A stretch of DNA of 64,000 bases from an uncultured Burkholderiales bacterium (lineage in GTDB: Bacteria > Pseudomonadota > Gammaproteobacteria > Burkholderiales > Burkholderiaceae_C): assembly GCA_903876885.1 (NCBI GenBank), contig CAIRBP010000112.1, positions 47,855 through 111,854 on the forward strand, in the 5' to 3' direction. The notes under the pieces were generated by a model. That model searched no databases. It saw only the letters and a program-made list of their open reading frames with translations, and had not been told where the DNA came from. Within the stretch, counting starts at the first letter, position 1; each line of letters starts with the position of its first letter. This document shows positions 47,432 to 57,847 of the stretch, piece by piece. Position numbers and translations under genes: made by a program.

Positions 47432-48418
47432 TCACTGAACTGCTCTTGCTGAGAAGGCTTTTGCTAATCTTTTAAGTCCTAATAACTGCTGAGACCAAAA
47501 GCCCTCTCCGTAATCTACGCCACCTTCAACTTGGTCACGAATCCCTGTTTGGGTGTAGCGGTCCTCAAACAAAGCGGTCCCAAAGATAACGTCCCAAATG
47601 GGCAGAAGAATCGCAAAATTATGTCCGCCGAGTAAGCCTGATTCAAATTCATGTCCCTTGCCAACTGCGTGATGAAGTCTATGAAATCTAGGGCTCACCC
47701 AAATGTACTCACCAAATCGTCCAAAAGAGATTTTTAGATTTGAGTGCTGAAAACTCTCCGAGAGCTTAGTAAGTGCAACAAGCACCACATACTGGGTAGG
47801 CTCAATGCCAACGAGAAGAGCTAATAGAGCAAATAGGCAAGAGTGAAGCACATCATCGAGTAGGTGATTTCTGTCATCACTCCAAAGGGTCATTTGACGC
47901 TGTGAATGGTGAACAGCATGCAGAGCCCACCATATATTCCACTGATGCTGTGCGCGGTGCACCCAGTAACCCAAGAAATCAAACACAATCAAATAGATAA
48001 CAAAACTAACCCATCCTATATCTGTAATACCTGGGAGCAGATCATCTAATTGAAATGTGCCTAACCCTTGGGTGTGAAGCCAGCCAAATAAGTCATCGAA
48101 ATATGGTTCTACTAAAAAGAAAAAGAAGAGTCTAAAAAGACCTAACCGGTGAATCACAGTATAAAGAATATCTGTACTAACTGCTTTTTTGTCTACGACA
48201 GGTTCTACTGGATTTAGTCGCTCCATCGGTGCAAGAACAAGCACCATAACTATGACCTGAAAAAACCCGGCCACCAACCAACCACTTGCCTCGTACCCAT
48301 CCTCCATCAAACCACCGGATCTAAGGTGGAATGCAACAGGCTGCAAAACCCACTCATACACACTAGATTGAGCCGCAACATAAATATCTGTAATGGCGCT
48401 AAAAATAGAATCAAACAT
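47432..48418 (-). CDS. Sterol desaturase / fatty acid hydroxylase superfamily protein (second copy)
   Basis: A 328-residue membrane di-iron protein with His clusters HRAQH, HAVHH and HRLHH, and six or so hydrophobic segments. Motifs include WWALHAVHHSQRQMTLWSDD and SPRFHRLHHAVGKGHEFE. It differs clearly from the 4.7-kb homologue (different N-terminus and spacing), so the two are old paralogues or separate subfamilies. It follows the TRAP dctM gene by 134 bases on the same strand, so joint transcription is possible. Substrate unknown. Confidence 0.88.
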   Translation of the reverse strand: MFDSIFSAITDIYVAAQSSVYEWVLQPVAFHLRSGGLMEDGYEASGWLVAGFFQVIVMVLVLAPMERLNPVEPVVDKKAVSTDILYTVIHRLGLFRLFFFFLVEPYFDDLFGWLHTQGLGTFQLDDLLPGITDIGWVSFVIYLIVFDFLGYWVHRAQHQWNIWWALHAVHHSQRQMTLWSDDRNHLLDDVLHSCLFALLALLVGIEPTQYVVLVALTKLSESFQHSNLKISFGRFGEYIWVSPRFHRLHHAVGKGHEFESGLLGGHNFAILLPIWDVIFGTALFEDRYTQTGIRDQVEGGVDYGEGFWSQQLLGLKRLAKAFSARAVQ

Positions 48419-48552
48419 AAAAAGCTTGTAGTGATTACAGGCTTATTTTAAGGCGGGAGCAGACAAAGACAAACCCATGCCCATCAAACCCCCGGCCAAT
48501 TAGGGTTACAAGTGCCAATTGCTTTTAAAGGCTTATGGGCTAATTAATCCCG

Positions 48553-49872
48553 TCAGTGCAGTAGATTAGGCAAAAGTAAAGACAGAGACGGGACAAAGGT
48601 GACTATGACTAAGAAACCAAGCATCACAACCAACCATGGCAAAACGGCTATCGTTAGCTCAGTAATACCCATCTTTGCAATACCAGAGGCCACGTAAAGA
48701 TTAAGACCAACGGGTGGGTGACAAAGTCCAACCTCCATATTAACGGCGATCAAAATACCGAAATGAACGGGATCTACGCCTAGCCTGACTGCTACAGGAT
48801 ACAAAATAGGTGCCATGATAAGTGTAATGGCGGATGGATCCATAAAATTACCAGCAATCAACAAAAGAATGTTGGTCATTAATAAAAAGCCAACACTCCC
48901 CCAGCCTTGAGCGCTCATCCAAGCAGCCATCATTTGCGGGATTTGCTCAGAAGCCAGCAGGAAAGAAAACAAAACAGCATTGGTAATGATGTACAAAAGC
49001 ATCGCACTCATAGAGGCCGCATTCAATAAAACCTTAGGTACTTCGGCTAAGGTCATATCTTTGTATACAAACACTGCAATTACAAATGCGTAAACAGCAG
49101 CCATCGCAGCCGCCTCTGTTGGAGTAAAGAAGCCTCCATAAATACCGCCGATCACAATAATAATAAGGAGCAATCCCCAAACGCATTCTTTAAAGGCGTT
49201 CCAACGCTCTGTCCAATCAGCCTTATCAAGTCTTGGATAATTAAATTTCTTAGCTCTTGACCAAGTTCTCAGTCCAAGTAGCATGGACAGACAAAGCCCC
49301 GGTAATATTCCAGCAATAAAGAGTTGTCCAACCGAGGGTGAGGTGATACTGTTCCCATTAGGACCAGTTACCTCAATACCCGCGGTAGCAATTGCATACA
49401 TAACTAGATTAATGGACGGGGGAAATAAAATACCGAGAGCCCCCGAAGTCGTAATGACACCGGCACTAAAGTTCTTTGGATAGCCAGCTTTATTCATAGC
49501 GGGCAACATGATTGAACCAACGGCAACTACAGTTGCTACCGATGAGCCGGTGATTGCTGCAAAAAGTGCGCATGAGACAACAGCTGTAAGTCCAAGACCA
49601 CCGTACCAATGACCAACTAAAGAAGAGGCAAAACGAATCATCCGTTTTGCGACACCGCCGTGCATCAAAAAGTTACCTGCGAGTATGAAAAACGGGATCG
49701 CCATAATTTCAAACTTCTCTATGCCTGTAAACAGTTTTAATGCAACTGATTCCACCGGTACAGTGGTCATCGTAAATAAAAAGCTAAGTACCGTCAGACC
49801 TAAAGCAATCGAGATAGGCATCCCAGTCACCATAAGCGTAATCAATAGAGCAAAGATAATCGCTATGGTCAT
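48553..49872 (-). CDS. dctM: TRAP transporter large permease (DctM-type)
   Basis: A 439-residue membrane protein with about 12 hydrophobic segments, of the TRAP DctM family that carries the substrate with sodium. GGVAKRMIRFASSLVGHWYGGLG, SGALGILFPPSINLVMYA and TEAAAMAAVYA are family segments; the gene start overlaps the dctQ stop by four bases (ATGA). Confidence 0.95.
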   Translation of the reverse strand: MTIAIIFALLITLMVTGMPISIALGLTVLSFLFTMTTVPVESVALKLFTGIEKFEIMAIPFFILAGNFLMHGGVAKRMIRFASSLVGHWYGGLGLTAVVSCALFAAITGSSVATVVAVGSIMLPAMNKAGYPKNFSAGVITTSGALGILFPPSINLVMYAIATAGIEVTGPNGNSITSPSVGQLFIAGILPGLCLSMLLGLRTWSRAKKFNYPRLDKADWTERWNAFKECVWGLLLIIIVIGGIYGGFFTPTEAAAMAAVYAFVIAVFVYKDMTLAEVPKVLLNAASMSAMLLYIITNAVLFSFLLASEQIPQMMAAWMSAQGWGSVGFLLMTNILLLIAGNFMDPSAITLIMAPILYPVAVRLGVDPVHFGILIAVNMEVGLCHPPVGLNLYVASGIAKMGITELTIAVLPWLVVMLGFLVIVTFVPSLSLLLPNLLH

Positions 49873-50453
49873 CTTGGAGCTCCCACTGTTTTAGAGGCGT
49901 GATCTTCAAATTCTTCAACAACCCCTTTAACGCGAGCGGGATCGTGCTTGGGCAGATGTCCAGTGGTTATGAAAGCCCAGGCCACCTGTAAAAATCTAAA
50001 GCACATGAGTGAGGAACCCAAAGGAATAGCCAAGTAAACAATCCACATCGGCAACTCCAAATCAGCTGAGGTTTGTCCGGTATCGTACATTTGCAAAACA
50101 AAATGAGCCCCTAATAGCCCAATTGTTCCTGTAAATAGCGCACCTGCCAATAAACCAAAGATAACGAAATTTTTGTACCACGGCTTACTGAGTCGGTTAA
50201 TTAATACATCGACCCCTACGTGAATACCAATTCGAACACCATAAGCTGCACCAAACTTAGCCATCCAAATAAAGAGGTATATACATAACTCCTGAGTCCA
50301 GCTTAAATTAATAGAAATTAAGAAATCTTGAAGCACAGGTATTGGTGCACCTGAGGCGTAGCGATGAATAACGCTTACGAAAACAATGATTGTTGCTAAT
50401 CCCATAAAAGAGGCGATCAACCATTCCTCTAAATGATCAAGTAATTTATTCAA
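49869..50453 (-). CDS. dctQ: TRAP transporter small permease (DctQ-type)
   Basis: A 194-residue protein with four hydrophobic segments, of the DctQ family; ELCIYLFIWMAKFGAAYGVRIGIHVGVDVL is the conserved second and third helix region. It partners DctM. The product ends with a charged cytoplasmic tail. dctP lies 61 bases upstream. Confidence 0.93.
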   Translation of the reverse strand: MNKLLDHLEEWLIASFMGLATIIVFVSVIHRYASGAPIPVLQDFLISINLSWTQELCIYLFIWMAKFGAAYGVRIGIHVGVDVLINRLSKPWYKNFVIFGLLAGALFTGTIGLLGAHFVLQMYDTGQTSADLELPMWIVYLAIPLGSSLMCFRFLQVAWAFITTGHLPKHDPARVKGVVEEFEDHASKTVGAPR

Positions 50454-50514
50454 ATCTATCTTTTCCAGGAGTTACAAAATGGGATATTTATTGATAACAG
50501 TGATTACAGAAAAG

Positions 50515-51510
50515 TTATTTTGCGTTAGCACCCTCTTTTTCGATTTGATCAATTAATTCTTGACCAACCCTAGAGGCCATATCCTTATAAACGGGTTGAA
50601 CCGCATCGCGCCATTGGTCCTTTTCCGCTTTAGTTAGTGTGATGAATTGTGTTTTACCGGAAGCTTTAATTTGCTCAAGTGCGCGGTCGTTCTCGGCCTT
50701 TGAAATGCTGTTAGCGTATTTTGTTGCATCCTTCATTGCACCCTCAAGTATTGTGCGAATATCAGCAGGCATTCCGTCCCAGAATTTTTTATTCACTATG
50801 ACTGCATATCCGATATAACCGTGATCAGATAGAGTCAGATACTTTTGAACTTCGTGGACTTTTTGAGTATAAATATTAGATGGAGTATTCTCGCTTCCAT
50901 CCACTACACCCGTTTGCATTGCTTGATACACCTCAGAGAAAGCAAGTACCTGAGGATTGGCCCCAAGCGCTCGCATCTGAGCATCTAACACCTTGGATGA
51001 CTGAATTCTTAATTTGAGACCTTTAAAGTCGCTAGGGACCCTAAGCGGTTTATTAGCGGTCATCACTTTAAAACCGTTATCCCAGTATGCTAATCCTTTG
51101 ATACCCTTTGACTCTAACTTGGCGAAGAGGGAAAGTCCTATTGGACCTTCAGTAACACGTCTTAGCACTTCAGTGCTTGGGAAAATGAAAGGAAGATCAA
51201 ACGCCTCATATTCTTTAACGCCTAAAGGACCGAATTTAGAAACAGATGGCGCTAACATTTGTACTGCGCCAAGTTGCAGTGCCTCTAACTCCTCTTTATC
51301 CTTGTAGAGTTGACTGTTCGGGTAAATTTCAACCTTTACACGCCCTTTTGTTCTCTCCTCCGCAAGCTCTTTAAACTTTATGGCGCCATTACCTTTAGGA
51401 GTATCGTTAGCAACCACGTGGCTGAACTTAATAATTATTGGGTTTTGAGCCCAAACACTATTCACTAGAGCAGATAAAACAAGCACGCTTGTTGTTAATA
51501 ATTTAATCAT
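50515..51510 (-). CDS. dctP: TRAP transporter substrate-binding protein (DctP-type)
   Basis: A 331-residue periplasmic receptor with signal peptide (MIKLLTTSVLVLSALVNSVWAQ). The DctP family signatures are IKFSHVVANDTPKGNGAIKF, VEIYPNSQLYKDKEELEALQLGAVQM, and the Arg of LKLRIQSS, a usual carboxylate ligand. It is the first gene of a dctP-dctQ-dctM operon. C4-dicarboxylates or other carboxylic acids are likely substrates, but the ligand cannot be fixed by sequence. Confidence 0.94.
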   Translation of the reverse strand: MIKLLTTSVLVLSALVNSVWAQNPIIIKFSHVVANDTPKGNGAIKFKELAEERTKGRVKVEIYPNSQLYKDKEELEALQLGAVQMLAPSVSKFGPLGVKEYEAFDLPFIFPSTEVLRRVTEGPIGLSLFAKLESKGIKGLAYWDNGFKVMTANKPLRVPSDFKGLKLRIQSSKVLDAQMRALGANPQVLAFSEVYQAMQTGVVDGSENTPSNIYTQKVHEVQKYLTLSDHGYIGYAVIVNKKFWDGMPADIRTILEGAMKDATKYANSISKAENDRALEQIKASGKTQFITLTKAEKDQWRDAVQPVYKDMASRVGQELIDQIEKEGANAK

Positions 51511-51899
51511 CTTATTTAAGCATATGGTTTAAAAAACTTTAGACGCTGTACCAAGTTTAAATACAAGCGCCAACCTTTGATAGAGATTTTAGGGCGATAT
51601 AACAACCGGATCTACAATAAATAACTTAGATTTATTTGCGATTAGGGTTTACATCTACAAGCTGTAGAGTTTCTTAAGCTCATTTGGAAATGAAACTCCA
51701 AGTTGAAAATCTTCAACTGGCGCATTTTCAGCCAGCATCTGTATGCAAAGCCTTGGTATAGTATCTCTATGGATAATTTGCTTGTCTATAAATGAAGAAA
51801 AACTATGGTTTCTTTAAGCCACATGTTCGCAATCAATGCTCAGCGTTTATCGTCAATCACCTGCTAATTTTTGCACTTTGTAAAAACACTGGACCTCAC
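51511..51899. other. Divergent intergenic region dctP / outer-membrane protein
   Basis: This 389-base gap holds the promoters of both genes. A perfect hairpin, AGTTGAA (51701-51707) and TTCAACT (51712-51718), and a 7-base repeat GAGTTTC/GAAACTC (51667-51673 and 51692-51698) lie about 200 bases before the outer-membrane gene. No other feature recognised. Confidence 0.4.
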
Positions 51900-52559
51900 A
51901 TGAAAACCGTAATCTATCCAATCCTTTTGACGCTTGGAATATTCACACCTTCATTACACGCCCAAGCTCTCAATTTCGCAGGCCTGGATGTTCAACTAGG
52001 TCTTGGTTATCAAGCTACTACGGGCACAGCAAGTATTGCAGACAGCGCCAACGGAGCGGGTACCGTATCCAACGCTAGTATGGGCTCAGTTGCTACTACT
52101 TTGGGAATCAGCTATACCTCAGCAATAACCAAACAGTATTCGCTTGGAGCTATTTTAGAAACCAATCCTTTAAAGCTTAAAGCGGGCTCAACCCTTGCGA
52201 CCCCGCCTGCAACCTATACAGTGAATAATTATGATGAAACATTTAAAAATGTTTATAGCCTGTCCTTAGTTCCTGGCTATGCTATAGATAAAGCCAAACT
52301 AATTTATACAAAACTAGGCTATACGAATGCCTCTGCGATTTATTCTTCCAATGATGGCTCAGCAAATTCTTCAACAAAATTAAACGGATACAACTTAGGC
52401 TTAGGTTTGAGAGTAGATACTGGAAACTTTTATCCCTTTGCTGAGATTAACTCAATTAAATTTAATAATGCTGCCAATCTCTTGACGAATAATACAGGGG
52501 TGATGAAACAAGGGGGTAGTGCTTACAACCTCATTGCGGGTGTCGGCTATCATTTTTAG
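51900..52559 (+). CDS. Small outer-membrane beta-barrel protein candidate
   Basis: About 219 residues from ATG 51900, with signal peptide MKTVIYPILLTLGIFTPSLHA. The rest alternates hydrophobic and polar residues in Gly/Asn/Ser/Tyr-rich strands (VQLGLGYQATTGT, YSLGAILETNP, LNGYNLGLGLRVDTG) and ends in an aromatic residue (AGVGYHF), a typical barrel C-terminus recognised by BamA. Starts further upstream (51792) are open but add a non-signal segment. An eight-stranded barrel is plausible; function unknown. Confidence 0.8.
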   Translation: MKTVIYPILLTLGIFTPSLHAQALNFAGLDVQLGLGYQATTGTASIADSANGAGTVSNASMGSVATTLGISYTSAITKQYSLGAILETNPLKLKAGSTLATPPATYTVNNYDETFKNVYSLSLVPGYAIDKAKLIYTKLGYTNASAIYSSNDGSANSSTKLNGYNLGLGLRVDTGNFYPFAEINSIKFNNAANLLTNNTGVMKQGGSAYNLIAGVGYHF

Positions 52560-52570
52560 GCAAGCATCCA

Positions 52571-52610
52571 CGCCTTGTGTGCAGCCAATTTTAATGACTA
52601 CACAAAGGCG
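52571..52610 (+). terminator. Hairpin after the outer-membrane gene
   Basis: CGCCTT and GTGT at 52571-52580 pair with ACAC and AAGGCG at 52600-52610, with one unpaired A on the right side. No T-run follows, so it is a weak or Rho-assisted terminator at best. Confidence 0.4.
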
Positions 52611-52639
52611 ATAGCCACTCTAACTCTTGCAGCGCGAAA

Positions 52640-52771
52640 TTAATAGATGCTAGGTTGGGCTATCAAAACAGTACACATACAACTGAGTGCGACCATTGAA
52701 ATCCATATTACTAAAGGTTTCACAGATGCCGGTGAGTGGTCAATATTTTGAGTATGTACGTGATTATTCAT
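52640..52771 (-). CDS. Candidate 43-residue single-TM small protein
   Basis: ATG at 52771 opens 43 codons to TAA at 52640. A His-rich polar N-terminus (MNNHVHTQNIDHSP) is followed by one transmembrane helix (about residues 19-38, PLVIWISMVALSCMCTVLIA). GGGGAGT lies five bases before the ATG, a good ribosome site. It sits alone between the outer-membrane gene and the second Bug receptor, on the opposite strand. Not recognised; it is too short for standard ORF calling. Confidence 0.5.
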   Translation of the reverse strand: MNNHVHTQNIDHSPASVKPLVIWISMVALSCMCTVLIAQPSIY

Positions 52772-52800
52772 TTTTTACTCCCCTATCGTTGTTAAACTCG

Positions 52801-52832
52801 TACCAACAAACTTGCAAATAACATACCAACAA
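52801..52832. repeat. Two direct repeats TACCAACAA
   Basis: TACCAACAA occurs at 52801-52809 and again at 52824-52832, 23 bases apart (about two helical turns), between the divergent small TM ORF and the Bug receptor. Candidate binding site for an activator. Confidence 0.4.
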
Positions 52833-52853
52833 TAAATCGCTGTTCGCATCACT

Positions 52854-52876
52854 TTTTGCACCAATTTTGTGCAAAA
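52854..52876. promoter_or_regulatory. Operator-like inverted repeat before the second Bug receptor
   Basis: TTTTGCAC (52854-52861) and GTGCAAAA (52869-52876) are perfect 8-base arms around a 7-base spacer. A third copy of GTGCAAAA occurs at 52951-52958, just after the predicted -10 box. The size and symmetry fit a dimeric repressor or LysR-type site. Confidence 0.55.
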
Positions 52877-52919
52877 TGATGAGGATTTAACAAAATAAAA
52901 TAGAACTACTATTGATTTT

Positions 52920-52946
52920 TTGACAAATTTAGTTTCTGACTACAAT
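52920..52946 (+). promoter_or_regulatory. Predicted sigma-70-type promoter for the Bug receptor
   Basis: TTGACA at 52920-52925 and TACAAT at 52941-52946 are separated by 15 bases, a little short. They precede the receptor gene by about 100 bases and are flanked by GTGCAAAA half-sites. Confidence 0.35.
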
Positions 52947-53044
52947 TTCAGTGCAAAAGTCTACATTCTAAATAAGCTGTTATTTTTTAATTTAGTAGTG
53001 TGAGCAGTCAATAATATTGCCAAAAAATAATACTAAAGGTATAC

Positions 53045-54004
53045 ATGAAAAAATATATTCAACGGCTTATACAGCTCTTAATCCTTTTTTTACCACTGCT
53101 AAGTTTGGCACAAACGTATCCCAACAAACCAATTAAGTTAATTGTGCCTTGGGCTCCCGGAGGGGCAACCGATCAGATTGGAAGAATGATCGGTCAAGCA
53201 CTCGGTCAATCTTTAGGAACAACGGTCATTGTGGACAACAAAGCTGGCGCCGGGGGTGTGATTGGGACGCAAGCATTTGTTAAAGAAAAGCCAGATGGCT
53301 ATACCTTGTTACTGGCTACCAGTTCTACCAACGCGGCAGGACCTTATCTATATTCAAAATTAGGATTTGATCCCATTACCGATTTCTCCCACGTCATTTT
53401 AATTTGCTCTATTCCTAACGTAATGGTTGTTCCGACTAAATCGAATTGGATGACTTTAAAGGACATCATTAAAGACAGCTTAGATCATCCCAATGCATAT
53501 TCTTATGGATCTGCTGGTGTGGGAGGGTCACAACATCTAGCGGGTGCGCAGTTTAAAACAATCACTCATACCAACATTAACCACGTACCTTATAAAGGCA
53601 GTGGTCCTGCAGCGCAGGATCTAATCGCTGGACACATAGATATGATGATTGATACTGGGTCCCTTGCAAGCATCAAAGCTGGACTTTTACGACCTATTGC
53701 TGTTGCCTCAAATAAACGACTGATTGCGTTGCCCAATACTCCCACCTTTAAGGAGGCCGGCGTTGATATGGTTGCCTCAGCTTGGTACGGCCTTATGCTT
53801 CCGGCTAAAGCCTCGCCTGAATTGATTGAGAAACTAAACTCTGAAATGAATTTAATTTTGCAAAGACCAGATATCAAGAACAAAATGACAGAGATGGGTG
53901 CGGAAGTAGCAGGAGGATCTGCACATGATTTTTACCGATTTGCTCAATCTGAGCTTAAACGATATGAAGCAATTGTTAATGACTCAGGTGCTCCAAAAGA
54001 GTAA
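53045..54004 (+). CDS. Bug/TctC-family tripartite tricarboxylate transporter receptor (second)
   Basis: A 319-residue periplasmic receptor with signal peptide ending near LLSLAQT. Signatures: YPNKPIKLIVPWAPGGATDQIGRMIG, GTTVIVDNKAGAGGVIGT, KEKPDGYTLLL and INHVPYKGSGPAAQDLIAG. Orphan like the first. The two receptors differ enough to be separate paralogues. Its upstream region carries an operator-like inverted repeat and predicted promoter, suggesting regulated expression. Ligand unknown. Confidence 0.94.
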   Translation: MKKYIQRLIQLLILFLPLLSLAQTYPNKPIKLIVPWAPGGATDQIGRMIGQALGQSLGTTVIVDNKAGAGGVIGTQAFVKEKPDGYTLLLATSSTNAAGPYLYSKLGFDPITDFSHVILICSIPNVMVVPTKSNWMTLKDIIKDSLDHPNAYSYGSAGVGGSQHLAGAQFKTITHTNINHVPYKGSGPAAQDLIAGHIDMMIDTGSLASIKAGLLRPIAVASNKRLIALPNTPTFKEAGVDMVASAWYGLMLPAKASPELIEKLNSEMNLILQRPDIKNKMTEMGAEVAGGSAHDFYRFAQSELKRYEAIVNDSGAPKE

Positions 54005-54139
54005 GCTATTGGTGAGCCACCAAATTACTTAATTTAGCAATACCTTTAGAAATCAAGGGCTAGTCGTTATATTCATAATATTGTCATTAAATCCGCATAA
54101 AGTTGTCAAACTTTTAAAACTTAACCGGATAAGACAATC

Positions 54140-54682
54140 TTGAAAAATCTTTTTACTGCTTTTGCTAAACATATTAGCGTTTTTGTTTTTTATTTCTTAC
54201 TTCCGGTACTACCCCTGCTTTTGACAATCGCCTTTGCTAAGCCTAAATTTGTATTTAACTATTGGCAAACAATTGGAAAGTTATTAATCTATATTGAAGC
54301 CCTTAAAGAAGGTCCTCTACAGCATTACTTTCAAGACGTTATCGGCCTAGAGAACGAAGTTCCTGCAACAATTCAAGGCTCATGTATCAAGTGTGGTAAT
54401 TGTTGTTTAAACAAGAGATGCGTATTTTTAGAGCAAACCAGTGAAACTGAATTTCAATGCGGCATCTACACGTCACCATTTAGAAAATTCTCTAATTGCA
54501 ACTCATTTCCCCTTAACGCACAAGACATTGCTCGATACGATTGTCCTAGTTACTTTATTAGTCAACAAACGCCTCCAGCCCGTGCGAACAACCAAGAGAA
54601 AGACTACGCAGTGCACTGGATTCAACCGAACGCTTATCCAACTTCAGCCAAGATGAGCGAGAACGCAGCAACTCTGAAATAA
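54140..54682 (+). CDS. YkgJ-family Cys-cluster protein with N-terminal membrane segment
   Basis: A 180-residue protein with a hydrophobic N-terminal segment (residues about 12-30) and a YkgJ-type cluster of Cys residues: CIKCGNCC, KRCVFLE, CGIYTSPF, NCNSFP and YDCPSYF. This pattern (UPF0153/YkgJ) likely binds a metal or iron-sulfur centre. TTG 54140 is the start; no ATG is available. A membrane-anchored form is less usual, as most YkgJ proteins are soluble. Function unknown. Confidence 0.75.
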   Translation: MKNLFTAFAKHISVFVFYFLLPVLPLLLTIAFAKPKFVFNYWQTIGKLLIYIEALKEGPLQHYFQDVIGLENEVPATIQGSCIKCGNCCLNKRCVFLEQTSETEFQCGIYTSPFRKFSNCNSFPLNAQDIARYDCPSYFISQQTPPARANNQEKDYAVHWIQPNAYPTSAKMSENAATLK

Positions 54683-54724
54683 ATTTGAAATTTGGAAGCT
54701 TGCTCCTAGATCACTTAAAAGCCC

Positions 54725-55393
54725 CTACCAGTTCATCTCTCTGGAGTCGTAGCTCTGAAATGATCCAGTATCTCTTAGGCTTAAGCTCTCGATAACGCCA
54801 AGCATTTTGGATACACTCTCGTAAACTGACGTAGGCGCATTACTTCCGCCCATCTGAGTTTGAACCCAGCCAGGATTCATGGATGCAAATACAGCTCCTG
54901 GGTAATCGGTGCTGGCGCTTTTAACGGCCATATTAAGGGCCGCTTTAGAAGTTCGATATACCCACCCAAAACTACTCTGCGTTGCAGCTATGCTGCCCAT
55001 TAAACTACTGATAAAAATAAACTTACCCCCTGATTCCTCGAGCATTGGAGCAATGAGGGGGATAAGTTGCATCGCACCTAAAACATTAGTGTGCATTACA
55101 GCATCAAATTCAAGAGTGCTTGGAACTTCTTTTGCACCTGCGTTTGCGCCATAAATTCCAGCAACAAAAATTGCCAAATCAATTCTTAGCCCATCAAGAG
55201 TCCAACCTAAGCCAGCAACTGAAGAGGGGTTGGTAACGTCGAGTTGTATACCAGTTGCATTCAATGCTTCTAAAGATTTAACATCTGAAGATGAACGAGC
55301 AGTAGCATAGACTGACCATCCTCCTTTTAAGAGCTGGCGTGTAAATTCCAAGCCAATACCCCTAGAAGCACCGATCACTAATGCGTTTTTCAT
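54725..55393 (-). CDS. Short-chain dehydrogenase/reductase (C-factor/SDR family)
   Basis: A 222-residue SDR with GASRGIG near residue 8, a NAxG-like GIYGANAG, the catalytic Ser in ISSLMGS, and YRTSKAA for Tyr and Lys. It resembles the C-factor-like SDRs that act on small carbonyl compounds. A fully occluding hairpin covers its ribosome site (see 55400-55424). Confidence 0.9.
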   Translation of the reverse strand: MKNALVIGASRGIGLEFTRQLLKGGWSVYATARSSSDVKSLEALNATGIQLDVTNPSSVAGLGWTLDGLRIDLAIFVAGIYGANAGAKEVPSTLEFDAVMHTNVLGAMQLIPLIAPMLEESGGKFIFISSLMGSIAATQSSFGWVYRTSKAALNMAVKSASTDYPGAVFASMNPGWVQTQMGGSNAPTSVYESVSKMLGVIESLSLRDTGSFQSYDSREMNW

Positions 55394-55399
55394 CTTTAA

Positions 55400-55424
55400 A
55401 TCCTTTTGAAATATACAAAAGAAT
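55400..55424 (-). promoter_or_regulatory. Hairpin occluding the SDR Shine-Dalgarno, RNA thermometer candidate
   Basis: In the minus-strand transcript, AUUCUUUUG pairs with CAAAAGGAU over nine base pairs (one G-U), with loop UAUAUUU. The right arm contains the SD AAAAGGA, seven bases before the start codon at 55393. A short A/U-rich stem that hides the SD is the layout of fourU-type RNA thermometers. Confidence 0.5.
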
Positions 55425-55475
55425 AATTATCAACTCTTTTTAATATTTTAAGAAATTCGAGCTTTTATTTCAATC

Positions 55476-57698
<2,223 letters not shown>

Positions 57699-57847
57699 GC
57701 TTCAATTCTTAAATTCGTGAATATAGTATCGATCTATAAGAATCGACACCATAGAGTCCGACTTTAGATTTTGAAGTAAATAGGGGGTAATGGGCCCTAA
57801 GTCAAACTTAATTTTGACCAGGCCTTAGCTTTAGCTCTTTTAATCTT

